Part shown: positions 23,501 through 38,500 of the stretch, piece by piece
Layout: each line of letters starts with the position of its first letter
Position numbering within the stretch: the stretch's first letter is position 1
Notes under the pieces: model-generated
The model's input: only the letters and a program-made list of their open reading frames with translations
The model's database searches: none
Told to the model about the DNA's origin: nothing
Source of the DNA: Siphonodentalium dalli
Taxonomy: Eukaryota > Mollusca > Scaphopoda > Gadilida > Siphonodentaliidae
Direction of reading: 5' to 3'
DNA length: 64,000 nt
NCBI GenBank assembly: GCA_032622095.1
Contig: CP136069.1
Coordinates: forward strand, 49,956,760 to 50,020,759
Made by a program: the position numbers and the translations under genes

Positions 23501-26500
23501 GTTTTCGATTATGATGGGGTGGGGGAAACGGCATCCCATATAAGTGATGTATTGTGACTGGATTTTAACAAGTAATATGTAATTTTGTAGGTATTGGAAT
23601 ACTCTATACATCGGTGGTAAAAAATATATTATGTGTTCATTGGTGACGTCAACAGAGATCAAAAGGTCTTGTGACGGCATTGAAAACGCAAATATAATAG
23701 TCTGGAAGCTGATAGGGTATCCATACACCCCACACCACAGGACTTAACTTCACCGCACTCAATTTCTTCCGTATGCCCCTCAACTGTTATACAATGTTAA
23801 CACGAAAAGAAAGTGGCCGGGTAGACACAAAACAACATGGCGTCTATCATGGCCGCCGTGTTATAAGACTAGGAACTATAAGTCAGTTTGTTGCAAATTA
23901 TAGACAGAAAATCTTTACAAATGAATATATTATTGTGAAGCTAAGACACAATGCTAGCGGTTTCGGGTAAAATTGGAGCTCCCTTGTCCAAGATGGCCAC
24001 CAAAATGGCCGCCAATAGTAAAAAATGTGACTATTTTTACTAACATTTTCTAGATTAGTTTCTATTGTTTGGAACTGTTTGAGAATTACGACTTTATTTT
24101 CTATTGTTCATGTTAACTAATCATTGGGGCAATGAAATATGTCCCAGGCCCTTCCGATCTCTCAAAATATTAAGTTTACAGAATGCGGTATAAAATTTCA
24201 TCAAAAATCACCATTGGGAGTCCAGTCACATTACAAAAAGAAATGAGCCGAACTGTGCAATTTAAGTGAGGCATACCCTTACTTATGAATATTCTAACTC
24301 AATGGAACCAGAATTGTCACTTTGACTCAAAATGACCGCCAAGATGCCAGCTAAATTATGGAAAAAAGTAGATATATTGCCCCCGCTCGCCTTGAAATAC
24401 TTACAAGTTGTGGTTGATAGATAAAATCGACTTCTATACATTGAATACTAACATTGCTGATGCACATTGGTTAATAGTAACTATTGTAGCCATTGATATT
24501 ACCAGACATATTGGATTTATCTCTCACAAACGTATTATCAAGATCGGAAAAATGTTACTTTTCAGGTTCGGACCACAGTAAAATGGAACTATCTGTGGTA
24601 TTCAAGGTGTATATTTTTATTAACACTCTTAAATGTGTCACACTGAGGCGTTTTTAGACAAAATTACTCAAGATGGCTTGCAAAATGGCAACCGAATTTT
24701 GTAAAATGCACATATATCACGGACATTATTCTCCGCTGTTCTGAACAGGTAGAAAATTGTGACTCACTTGGTTATTAAAATGTTACTTCGTCAACTGACA
24801 ACTAAACATCTCTATCGATTAACATGTACTTGAGTTATTGTGGAAAGCTATAGCTACCCCAATGGTACACATTTGCGACACCCATGGCCATACCGTCACT
24901 CTATATATAAAACAGAAAATGACCATATCGACACTCACCTTTATACACAAACACCTCACCCATGACCATACAGCCACCATTGGGTATACGCTTACATCCC
25001 ACCCATGATACATACACACATCACCAATGACAATATATGCACTTGGTTTATACACATACACCTCACCCATGACCACACAGCCACATGACCATACAGACAT
25101 GAGTCACCATGCAGGTACATCGGGTATTTACTCCTATACCTGACCCATTACCATATGATCACTTCATGTATACATATTCTCCATACTCGGGATCATATAG
25201 TAACCTCGTGTATACCTATTCACCTCACCATTGGCCACATGGTCACTTCCTGTATATCTATTCGCCACGCCCATGGCCATATAGCCACACCATATATTCA
25301 CTCCCTGTATACCTATTCACCACATTCATGATCATACAGTCACGCAATATTTACCTATTCGCCTCACCGTTGCCCATACGGTCACCCCAGTATGCATATG
25401 CTCCACACCACGGCCATATAACCACTCAATATATACATATACACCCTACCCATGACCATAGAGTCACTCCAGGTATGCGTATACACATCACCAGTGGCCA
25501 TACAGCCCTTCCAGCTATGCATATATACCTCACACATGACAATTCATCCACTCGGTGTATATTCGCACACCCACCCACGATCATATAGATAATCCCTGTA
25601 TAGATATACACTCACAAATGGCAAAACATCCACAACAGATATGCACATGCATACCACCATTACCACGAGGGCCTATATACCCACATGCCCATCAATGGTC
25701 ACCCAGCTATACTGCAGGTATGCATATGCACTTCAATTATGACCATACATTCATTTCATGTACACATATACACCTTATCCATAACCATACAACCATTCCC
25801 TATTTATTTAACCAAACACCCCAGCCTATGATCATGTAGCCACCACATGTATACATATACACCCATCTGTGACAATAAAGCCACCAAGGGTACACCTCTA
25901 CATCCCACCCATGACCATAAAGTCACTCCATATACACATAAACAACACGCAGATGAGTCTCGTTATACCCATACGCCACACCAATGACCATGCCGCCACA
26001 CCGGGTATATCCGAAAGCCTACACATAACCACACAGTAACTCACTGCATACATTTAAGGATTAACTGTCATGTGGACTGTTTTTATGGAGATAAAAGTTA
26101 TGACCACTTACCTCGCGGTTACATCTCCATAAAAACAGTCCACATGACATTTAATCCTTATATTTATATACATTTAGCGAAAAAGCCACTTTTGTAAATA
26201 TATTTAAATTGAAAAGTGTATTGTGACAAAACCAGCCCAAAATATCCCATAGCACCCGATCAGAAACCAGCTGAGAAGTTATTTTTGTACCATTTGTCAC
26301 GTGACTGGTCGGAATTTCCCATTTGTCACGTAACGTGTTTTTGAAAACCGGTCAAATTCTCTCACCTGCAGACAAAACTTTCGTCAAAATTCATTTTATT
26401 TTCTGTTTTATTTACAAAATACAATTGGCAACAATGTTCGAACAATACCAGTATACAATGAGATGTGCTACATTATTCTGGAACATAAAAGCGGTTACAT

Positions 26501-29500
26501 TTCACGCAGATTTACTGTTCAATTTTATTGGATTCGGAAACAAAAATAATTTCAGTGTTCACTGACAAGTTTGCACAAGCGGAAAATTAACCTGCATCTA
26601 CAAATGAAAACTATTTAAGGATAAACTGTCATGTGGACTGTTTTTATGGAGATGTAACCGTGAGATAAGTGGTCATAACTTGTATGTAAAACCCGAAAGG
26701 TGTTTTTAATCAATTTTATATTGGCAAAAGTTAACACGAACAATTTCAAAACGAGGCTCTTTATATTGAAACCTGATGATTTATTAAGTCAATCCTGCGC
26801 GAGTGCAAATGCGCCCAAAACATTACGCGTTCTTCTTCTCCAAAATCAATGACGCGTCGATGTAATTATGGTTGTCATTGTGACCCTCTTGCAGGTTTAT
26901 CGAGAAATAATTACAACTAGTTACGTGGTCGCCGACCAATCGGAATGCTGGATTTAGTGATAATCACACTCAGTATGTAAATATATTCACCTCACACATG
27001 ACCAAACTATACATCCCACACATATTACCATCATTCATAATCACACATTAACTCCGAGTATACCTATTCACCTCATTTATGGCTGTATATACACTGTGTG
27101 GCTGCCATCTTTACATCCACCCTGTTTAAAGTTTATCAAGTTTGATGTTAATGGTCCAGAGTGGCCACATATTATGGTCCCTCTCAGTTCCATTTCAAGT
27201 TCTTCCCATTTCCTTTAAAAAACATTACCAGAATACCAAATGAAGTTTTCAGCAAAAATCCATACTGCGTCCTTTGAAATGAATTTGCCATGCCTCATAA
27301 GGTACTGGGACAATCAGAATAGAGTTGTCATTGAGCCGTGTTATAAGAGGAGGCACTATTTTCTAGAATAGTTTCTATTGTTTGAGAATTGCGACTTTAT
27401 TTTGTATTGTTCATGTTAACTGATCATTGGAGCAATGAAAGATGCCATTTTTGGGTCCCAGGCCCTTCCGATCTATCAAAATATTAAGTTTACAGAATGC
27501 GGTATAAAATTTCACCAAAAATCACCATTGGGATTCTTGTCATATTACAAAAAGAAATGAGCAGAACTGTGCAATATAAGTGAGGCATACCAGTACTTAT
27601 GAATATTCTAACTCAATGGAACCAAAGTTGTCACTTTGACTCAAAAATTATGGAAAAAGTAGATATATTGCCCCAGCGCGCCTTGAAATTACTTACACAA
27701 GTTGTGGTTGATAGGTGAAATCGACTAATTGCTGATGCACCTTAATTGGTTAATAGTTACTATTGTAACCACTGGCATTAACTGAATTATTGGATTTTTT
27801 TTCTCACAAACATGATCAAAATCGGCAAAAATTTACTTTTCAGGTTTGGACAATTTTTTCAAATATAATGGTCTATCTTTGGTATTAAATGTGTTTATTG
27901 TTAACACGAAAAGAGAGTGGCCGCGTAGACACGAAACAAGATGGCGTCCAACGCGGACCTATTAGTTAGTGGGAGGAGCTTACGGTTGCTAGGAGACAAG
28001 GCTTTTGCAGAAGTATTTTAAAGGTATTCAATCCGATTCGATGGTACCCATATCATCAGATTCCAACAACAACATTTTTTTTAATGCCGCTTCAGTTATC
28101 AAAAACAATTAATTGCCCAAAAATAATGCTAACCACAGTCAAATATAGTATAAAATTACCCGAAACATGTTATTTATCAACATTTTGTTCAACGACATTT
28201 GGCGGGATTGTCAAATATGTAACATCCAAAGCCACTTGATTTTAGAGTTATCCATCTTCATTAGCACATATCTCGGGAAATCACAAATTTATAAAATCGA
28301 TATCTGATCACTTTGAGCTTTGGTGGGTGGGTTCATCGACTCGAATCAAATATTTGTTTACCCCCGTAGCCAAAGAAATAGTAATTTGGGAGCGCTAATT
28401 CGGATTATGCAATTTTAATTAGTTAAACTGCATGCAATAGCATAACCTTTACTTACGCTCGTCGATCCACGGGGCCAGATCACCACTGTCATCACACAGA
28501 CCAGAGGCCACTGGTGCCTCACTGAAGCATCCATTTCGTTGGCATCTGGCTATATAAACCCTGGAACTAGAGACAAATCTGAATAATCAGGCATTGCTAA
28601 CAAAAATCACAGAGAAACTAAAATTGTAGGGTTAACCTAGAAAAAAAAATGCTTTTATTCCATTTTGAAGAGGAATATATCCTCTATAACCAATTTGGTA
28701 CTAGTTGGTGCACCACCACAAAATTCACAATTTTTCGACACCAACTGCCATCATGGACGCCATCTTGGATTACAAAAAAATGCTCAAAGAGGATTTTAGC
28801 GGATTTTGGATATGTTATAGAGCATGTATTCCTCTCCAAAATGGAATAAAAACCAACTTAGTCCACATATTTCTAGGTCAAACCTTGTATCGATCAGTCA
28901 AAAAGATAAAAGTAATCAAGTTCGAGTCCAAACACGTTGTGGAGACATGAGAGTGAAACAACCAGGAACTAATAAGACTGAAGTCGAATACCGACATGGG
29001 GTCGCTTTATGCCGATATAGGCCGTCCAGTTGTCATTTTCTTTTCGGAGGTCGGTTGTTTCTGCATGCAATGGAGTGATTTTTCGGTGAAATTTGGCCTC
29101 TGCGTAGTCTTTCCTCCGCCCATAAAACTGACACCGTCGTGATATGACGTCTGAAACCACGATAAACCCTAACCAACCGATTACAGACATTAGTTGTTTC
29201 TACTAACAATACCAAAATGGAAACAATTACAAAAGGGCGACGCGCGCTTAATGACAACTGTGGAAGATCAATCATCCAGCTTACAATACGCCACCCCCTC
29301 ATGGTTCATCAGATATAGATACTTATTAACGGTCATGTTTTATTACCATCTATATACTTAATTATGCACCGTATACGTCCATCGAGCGCACCATTACGCT
29401 ATATACAACTTAATAATGGACATATTTCGGACACAGTATCGGTGATAACCCAAAAATGCCAGGCACCTATGCTGATTTTTGACGTCCAAATTTTTTTCCG

Positions 29501-32500
29501 TTTTTGGCAGTTTTTTCCGACCATTTTTGGACACCCACCCCCCTTTTAACACTAAAATAGATATTTGCGGGGGGAAATCATTGTAAACAGCTGTATATGA
29601 ATTTCTGTACATACTATTAGTCATGGATGTTAACATTGACATGTAAATAGGAACAAGTCATTTTGGGGTCATTCGGTTAAAAACAACATGGCTGCCAGCA
29701 GCCATCTTGGATTTCAAAATTCAATCCATTAGCATGGGCTACAGGCTATACTGTGTGTCTGATCATCATGAAATTTGTCATTTATGTTAATATTGACATA
29801 TAGATGTGTTTTAAGCCAAACTCATTGCGAAAACAGTCAAAAAGACTTGCAGGAAAAATATTTTTGAGTTGCGGAAAAATTGTTTGTTGGTCCTATCGAC
29901 CACCCACCCACCCCGGCATACGTGCCCGGAAAAAACTTGTTTTCCACCACCCCCCCCCCCCCCCCCCCCTTGGCATAAATAGAAAAAACAACCAGTCATT
30001 AACCCTTTCATGATGGGCGCTGTGCTTTTACATTCTTTTATATATGTGAAAATGACCGCTTCGGTCGTGGTTGTTTTTTAACGAAACAAAGCTATGTCTG
30101 ATTATGTGACGTCACATTGTTTTTGATACTATGACAACGACAAGTTGAAATTATGAGACCTCTTTTATCTTACAGTAGAACGCGGTGGGCTTAAATCATT
30201 AATGTCGTAATCAGGAAATATGTTTCTTTCAATCACATGTATTCCAAATGAGTATTGAATTGCATATTGAATTGCAAGATCATTCGTAGCTGTGGTTGGC
30301 CTTTTATTTAGAAAATACGACATAGTATAAAAGTCATCAAATCATTATCTGTTTCGATTGATAAGGGCAAGTAGCCTATTATAAATTTATAATGGTCTCA
30401 GTACTCAATCAAATTCCCGGTCCCTCTCCGTCGGAGGCGGTAAGTTTTGGATAATACTCAAGACATGTCAGTTGAACAATGTATCAATAAAGTTTTAATT
30501 TCACGACAAATGTGTTATGTCCAAAATATAATTATGGGTATTTGACTTAAAATAAAACTAGACCGACATTTCTACTATAATCATACCAGCTCAGATTTGT
30601 TTAAGCTCTGTTTCGGTGTAGGTGATAGATACCTCATTGTGACAGCCACAGCACAATCTACAGTACATGCATGTTCTTCAAAGCTTTATGTTCTAATTAA
30701 TACATAACAATTGATACTGCACGGTACTGTAGAGACAAATGTGCGAAAATAAAAAAACATATACGGAATTAACTGCTATCATTAGACTACATAGTACTTA
30801 CATGCGTCGGTTTGACGGTATCGGACCGTATAAATTACTGTTGGTTTGACTGTATCAGACCGTATCATTAGTTCCCATACAGTTTAATCAGTTGTGTGAT
30901 AAATCACCGATTTTTATGCGCCCTGAAAATGTTGTAAGTGGTTCGTGATTCCGAGTTAATCCGGTCAAAATTGTATACGGCAGTGACTGCTTATATTGGA
31001 ATTTCCGACTCCAGTTAGAACATTTCGGTTGTTATAATCTGTTATCCAGCGAAAAATGAATTCCGACTGCGTTATCCTCCAGTTTTAGCTACGCCTCCAC
31101 AACTACATGGAATTGAATTTGACAATCAAGCAATGGGTAAATTTTCTCCGCAAATGAAATTTAAAATGTTTTGGAAAACAAGTTCTTTCGACCTTACTAC
31201 AGTGCTAGAATAATGCTGACACTGTCTGATTTCGATTTCTACATGAATCGGACACGAAAACCGGCCGATGACTGTACTCATTGATATTTACTTCGAAATT
31301 GTCACTGGTTGTGGCAGTGGGCAGCTGCCGAGCTGGTTGGATTGTATTAACGTATTGTGCTCCGACTCAAGTGTTGACCATTGAACTCGACAGTGTTATC
31401 ACTGCTTCAAACCACAAACAATCACACAAGAGGATACACGCACCAGAATAATTAACAAAAGCTTTAATGTCTACCACCACTAGTGACTACGGAACAATGT
31501 TGTAGAAATTTGAATGAACTGACGGGTTATCACACTCACAGATCCAATTCAACTCAGCAACTGTGACAGGATCAGTCAGTCACAAGTGATTGATTGATTT
31601 ATTGACTGATTTGGGATTTAGGTTCGGTTTCAGCAACTAAGGCCATATCACGACATTGCCAGTTTTGGTAGTGGAGGAAATCCGCATCCTTACGGCTAAT
31701 CTAACAGTGATTTCAATGGCTGATAAACTCGTCGATCATGTCCAACAACCACTGGCCATCGGCGAGTAACTGCCAACTCCACCAGATAACGATTTCGAGT
31801 TACAAAGTCCATGATGGAAACATGTGGATTTGAATCCTCATCGCCATCGCTGGAGGGCGAGGCAGCTTTGAGTTATACCCCTAACTAGTCCGGGAGCTAA
31901 TAGGGGTACCCTTGCACCCCCCCCCCCCTGGGACTTAACTTCACCCCACTCATTTTGTTCCTTATTATGTTCTTCAACTTTTAAGCAATGTTAACAAAAC
32001 AAAAAGTGGCCGTGTAGACTCCCGACAAAATGGCGTCCATCATGGCCGCCGTTTTTCAGCCCAGACCCTAAGTCAGTTTATGCAAATTATAGCGGGAAAA
32101 TCTTGTAAAATGTATACAAATGTATATATTTTCGTGAAGCTGAGACATAATTACACATTTTTGAGCCAAAATTTAAACTCACGATCCAAGATGGCCGCCA
32201 AAATGGCCACCGGAAGTTGAAAATATAAATTTTTTCACAAATGTCTTCTATATCAATTCATGCTGTTTGGAACTGGTTGAGTAATGCAACTTAATTTTGT
32301 GTTTTGTATATTAACTGATCATTGGAGCAACGAAATATGCAATTATTGGAGTCCTAACCCCTTCCGATCCCTCAAAAATTCGATTTTACAGAATGCGGTA
32401 TAAAATTTCACAAAAAATCACAATTGGGATTCTAGTCATATTTCAACAAGAAATGAACAGAACTTTGTAATGTAAGTGAGGCATATCATTAACTATTAAT

Positions 32501-35500
32501 ATTCCAAATCACTGGAACCAAAATTCTTACTTTGGCTCAAAATGGCTGCCAATATGGCCGCCAAAATATGGAAAATGGTAAATATTACACCAGCGTGTCC
32601 TGCAATCGCTTACAAGTTGTGGTTGATGTATAAAATTGGCTATTCTGCATTCTATACATTGAAGCCAAAGTAAGAATTTTGGTCCCAGTGATTTGGAACA
32701 TTAATAGTTAATGATATGCCTCACTTACATTACAAAGTTCTGTTCATTTCTTGTTGAAATATGACTAGAATCCCAATTGTGATTTTTTGTGAAATTTTAT
32801 ACCGCATTCTGTAAAATCGAATTTTTGAGGGATCGGAAGGGGTTAGGACCCAAATAATTGCATATTTCGTTGCTCCAATGATCAGTTAATATACAAAACA
32901 CAAAATAACCAGTTCCAAACAGCATGAATTGATATAGAAGATATTTGTGAAAAAATGTTATATTTTCAACTTCCGGTGGCCATTTTGGCGGCCATCTTGG
33001 ATGGTGAGTTTCAATTTTGGCTCAAAAATGTGTCAATATGTCTCAGCTTCACGAAAATATATACATTTGTATATATTTTACAAGATTTTCCCTCTATAAT
33101 TTGCATAATAAGGAACAAAATGAGTGGGGTGAAGTTAAGTCCCAGGGGGGTGCAATGGTACCCCTATTAGCTCCCGGACTAAACCGATTGAGCCGCCGAT
33201 GCCCCGCGGTCACGAGTGTGTTACTACAACTTTACAAGCACAAATACCTCGAAACGGTCATCATGTTTATTAATTTTCATCGAACGACGAAACTTGTGTG
33301 GAGGACCTTGCCTCCAAGTCATCGCCCAGTATCTTACTGAGTATGCTGCTATTGACGTATTAATTTGAATATTTCTATCGAACTGACTGCGACTTACAGC
33401 CGAATCCACTTCCTCATTCTACACAAGGAACACAATAGTATATGCTATTGTATTATACATGATGTTGTTTGAATGGAATAAAATATTATTAAACTAAGTT
33501 GTTATACAGAGATGTTGTTTCCCCATGTCTGCTGTACCATATTTGTTCCAGTGTGGTACCCATTCGACTGCTGTTTCGTATTGGAGGACTATGACGTTAT
33601 GTTAGTCTGCTATTGTATTGAATGTTGCAATCCAACTAGATGTGACTATTACTGATATAGTGTCGTGCTAGACGAATGCGCTTTGCACCTATAGTAGTGG
33701 TAGTATATATTAAAGGTACTCAATCCGACCAGACGCTCCTAAATTACTATTTCTTTGGCTTTGGGGGTAAAAAATATTTTATTCGAGTCGATGAACCTAC
33801 CCATCAAAGCTTAGAGTGATCAGATATCGATTTTTGAAGTTTGTTATGTCAATTGTGTGTGGCCCATAAACACGCCGACAAAAGGATGGTCTCGGTCAAA
33901 ATTGCGGATGAAAATGGATAACTCTAAAATCAAGTTGTTATTATTACCACTTAATTTTAGAGTTATCCATCTTCATCCGCAATTTGTCCGGTTGACCACG
34001 TGTTTTGTGCCAATTATTGGTACACATCTCGAGAAATAACAAACTTCAAAAATCAATATCTGATCACTCTGAGCTTTGATGGGTGGCTTCCTCGACTCAA
34101 ATCAAATATTGTTTACCCCCGAAGCCAAATAAATAGTAATTTAGGACCGGCTGATCGGATTGAGTACCTTTAAGATATGAAGTGACTGACTGGACAATTC
34201 ACGCGTGTAGCAGGAGTAGAGGCGGACTGGCCGATCGGGAGACCGGGAAATTTCCCGATGGGCCGGAGGCCGGAAAAATTCTGATTCCACGTGATTTTCT
34301 ATCAAGCGAGAATCCGAGGGGTTTTTTGACGGTTTGGGGGGGGGTATATGTGGTTGGGCCGCCCAACCACAACTTGGGCCGCAAATGAAACCGACGTGGT
34401 CCGCCACATGTGTTGTTTAACCAGCCGTGTATCCAATAAGATGGTACTCTTATCACATAAATTCATGAGGGCAGAGGCGGACTGCATGGCCGATCGGGAG
34501 ACCGGGAAAATTCCGGACGTGGGCCGCCACATGTGTTGTTTAACCAGCCGAATTGGCTAATCGTAATTTTGACATTAAATGAACTTGTCGGCATCATATA
34601 ACACCACGTAAAGACCCCATTAATCTCGAGATTTTAACGGTAACTCCCAGCTGTAAATCCCAAAAAAATTCTTACGCACCCCTCCCCCAATTGAAATTTA
34701 CAAGAAAATAGGAACGCTTCAGTTGATGCCAGTCTAGTTTATAGGATTCGAGATTTTCTTGTATAGTTTTCAAAATGTTCTCACCCCGGGCCGAACAACC
34801 ATGAACAGCCGGGTGTGTCCTGGTCTCTTGTCCGTAGCCGTGTGCATTTGTCTGGAGTTAGACCGCTAGATGTTAGATTTTATGCAATTTTTCAGGTAAA
34901 AATATCTGAATGGTCTCATACCGGGAATATATAGAACCATGGTTTATAAATGGAATTATGCCAAAACATGTATTTGGACTGCATCTGATTCAAGGGGGGG
35001 GGGTGCAAATGGAATTATACAAAAATATTTATTTGGTCTGATTCTGATTCAAGGGGGGGGGGGTGCAGTTGGAATTTTCCAAGGTGGAGTGTGGACGCCC
35101 CCCCCCCCCCCCAAACAGATGGGCCGGTATTATATTAATTTCCCGGGCCGGTTTCTTGGCCCAGTCCGCTTCTGAGCAGGAGAATGTCATCCCAAAACAA
35201 GTATTCCAAGTTTTGAGAAAAAAATTAGTTATAGCTGTGACAGCTGTGTTCCTTTATGTTTTAACATGGCAACCCGACTCGTATGTTTTAGATTGGTCGA
35301 AATTAGTTTTACTCGTAAAACATATATACTATTTTCAGTTTTGAATACTTTGATGTTGGTAGTTTATATTCTATAATAAATTGTACCAAACTAATTGATT
35401 CTAATATAATGCTGGTATTGTTGTTTAAAACCATGAGGTGGTGAACTCGTTTGTTTACATTATGAAACTTGGATTTCTCAGATAACGGATGTACGATTGT

Positions 35501-38500
35501 CCTGCGCCGTCCAATGATTCGAAACACGTCTGTCGTGATCTGGGGATATGAAAACTTACAAGGCTTTAGAAAACTAGAGTTATGGTTCCTACGTTTTATA
35601 TTAAATATGAACAAAACAACCCCACCACATTCGTTTATGTGGAAACAGGACTATACCCAATAGACTTAAAAATTAATCAGAAGCTTTTGTGTTACTGAGG
35701 CAGAATCATTTCCATGGAATGCACGAGAATACCCCTATATTACTCTATTACTTATTGTTTAGTATTTCAACGACCGAATCGATCAGAAACCCCTGGCTCC
35801 ATTTTATCAGAAATAACTTGAATTCTATGGGCATGTCATATATCTGGACGACTCAGTCGGTCCACAGTGTGAAGATTTTCTCAGCGGTGGTGAAACAAAA
35901 GCTGACGGACTTACATGCACAACAATGGCATGGATCTATGACTAGTTCAAATAAATTAACTTTTTATAGGTGTATTAGAGAAGAGTTTACCCGTCCTAAA
36001 TTCCTCGGTATTGACAACAACAATGTTGTTATGCCATTAGTGAGGTTCAGGTCCAGAAACCACCGGTTGCCGGTGGAGACTGGTTCCTGGACAAACACAC
36101 CATATAACGAGAGATTATGCTCGTTATGTGGAGAGGGAATCGGAGATGAATTTCATTTTATATTAGTATGCCCAAACCTGAAAGAGCTGAGATCAAGATA
36201 TATAAAGAAATATTACTATAAAAGACCCAATACATTGAAGCTAACCGACCTATTTAATAGCGGTAACAAACGAACGCTTACTAATCTTGCTCTATTTATT
36301 AAGAAAGCCCAATCAATAACGAGGATCTCCTGAGGCATACAAAAACAAAACAAATATTATATTGTCGTATATTTATTCACTGCACGCATGCACAATTCAT
36401 AAATATTTTGAAATTTAACACTGTATGTATTCCACTCTATATGTCAAAACGACGACGAGTATATACCAATAAATTGAATTGAATTGAATTGATTGGCTTA
36501 CCTGCAGTAAAAATTTGCAATGGTTCGAAGTCTGCCGGCCGTGATTGGGTATTCCATCACATCACGGCGCACTCTTACTACAATCGGTGTAATGCAGTCG
36601 AAATAATCATCCACCACATTTGCAACCGTACAATCATGACCTAAAAAGACAGCGTTTAGTTTGGTTACTGTCATGTTATATGCTATGTACATTTGAAATT
36701 ACAAAATGATTGGGATACAACTTACAACAACAGTTACTTACCACAACAAGGGTTGCGCTTCGAAACTGGCGCTCGTCGAATTCTTGCCCATAACTTGAGT
36801 GAAACCCTATGGCAGATAGATATGTTTAATCTTCCAACCAAGATATATACATGGTACGAAGAAAAGAAAAAACAAACAAAACTGAATGACAATAAACAAT
36901 ACCTATCATTAGCCACGCGCGGAGATGTGGAGTCTCGATTCTTATTGTTGCTTTTTTTGGGGGGTAGTGGAGTAGACCAAATTATTGGCACTGGCTAAAT
37001 TTGACAATTTGATTAGTCTTTTTCCGCTTATATAGGGACCCACTAAATTTTGACTTGTCGGCGCATGGCATAGGATTTAACAAACTAGTATATGGAACTG
37101 TATGATATTGCAGATTGACAGGTTGCCAGCCTGGTCCGTCCGTTGGCTAACCAGGAGAGGTTCCAACGGCCTGTTGAATGTATTTAAGGAAACGACAAGT
37201 TCTTTTCATGACTGATGGTCGAGAATTGTGTAAAATTGTTCTCAGTTTCAATAAAGAATAGAGTGATTTATTAAAAATTGGAAATAGAGCCTCGCGTTCT
37301 GTGTCAAAGGTAATACACTCTATGAGGTAATGCAGTTCATCGCCCACCTTTCCTTGATTACAAAGGGTGCAAAATCTTTCTTCTTTTGGTACATTTAGCC
37401 AAGTTCCGCTCTCAATGGGAAGGGTGTGATTTTTAGACGATAAGTACCGTTCAAATTGAAAATTGGTCTTGATTATGGAATAAAATGAGCCTTTTCTAGA
37501 GTTGAGGATATCGGTATGCCATTTCTGAATAAATTGATTTTTCAGCACATTTTTAACACGTGAATGTATTGTGTTCAAATTGAAATAAAATTGTTTTTTC
37601 CATACATTTGACGTTCCACAGTTGTCAACGGTTTCCTTTACCAACGATAGCCAAGAGGGACTGGATCGTCCTTCAGAATGAAATTTATGCAATAAACAAT
37701 ATATTATGTACGAAAGTTTAACAGTTTCAGTGGATATTAGAGATGACCATCGCCGGATTATATCTGTTTTAATTACTATTTCCATTGGATATCTGCCAGT
37801 CTCACCGTAGACCATGTAATTTGGTGTTGATGATTTCAAATGCAGTAACAACTTCAAGAATTTTAAATGAACTGATTCAAGACACTTTAGGGATGTAAGT
37901 CCCCAAACCTCACAACCATATAGCATTAAAGGTACAACCATTTTATCAAACAAGTCAATTGTGCATTATATAGACAAATTATTCAACCTACTCAGTCTAA
38001 TAATATCATACATGGCTCTATATGCCTTAGAACATACATGTTTCATCGCTTTTATGAAGGACCCAGTTCTGAAAAACAGAACACCTAGATAATTAAATTC
38101 ATCAACAAATTCTAACGGATTTCCATCATAAACAACATTGGGATACTGCTTTGGTTTGCGTTTAGAAAAACACATCAATTTAGTTTTTTGGACATTCACT
38201 TTCAGTCGCCATATGTCGCAGTAATCTGAGAATAAATCAAGCTGATATTGCAAGTCTCGTGGTGATTCGGCAAATAGGACAGCATCGTCTGCGTAAAGAA
38301 TAATGAAGAGTTTCATATATATTTGCAAATTAGTTTCTACTTCAGCAGATACCTTTTCCATGCCTTTCGCGTGTGTGTTCGATATAAAACTTTCCAGATC
38401 ATTGAGGTAGAGAGAAAATAAGAAGGGTGAAAGGTTCTCCCCTTGTCTAACCCCTATATATGAGTTGAATGTGGTTGAGATTTCACCATTGAAAGTTATC

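Noticed and set aside
25109-25588. 159-codon open frame with 14-residue repeats
   Set aside because: Explained by a 42-bp minisatellite whose period is a multiple of three; units are too diverged and lack flanking gene signals.
34939-35344. Proline/glycine-rich open frames
   Set aside because: They come from G and C tracts inside a hAT element.
36742-36806. Minus-strand segment with CTGCCATAG acceptor and GTAAGT donor between exons 1 and 2
   Set aside because: Its 65-bp length cannot join exon 1 (exit phase 1) to exon 2 (entry phase 1) without breaking the frame.
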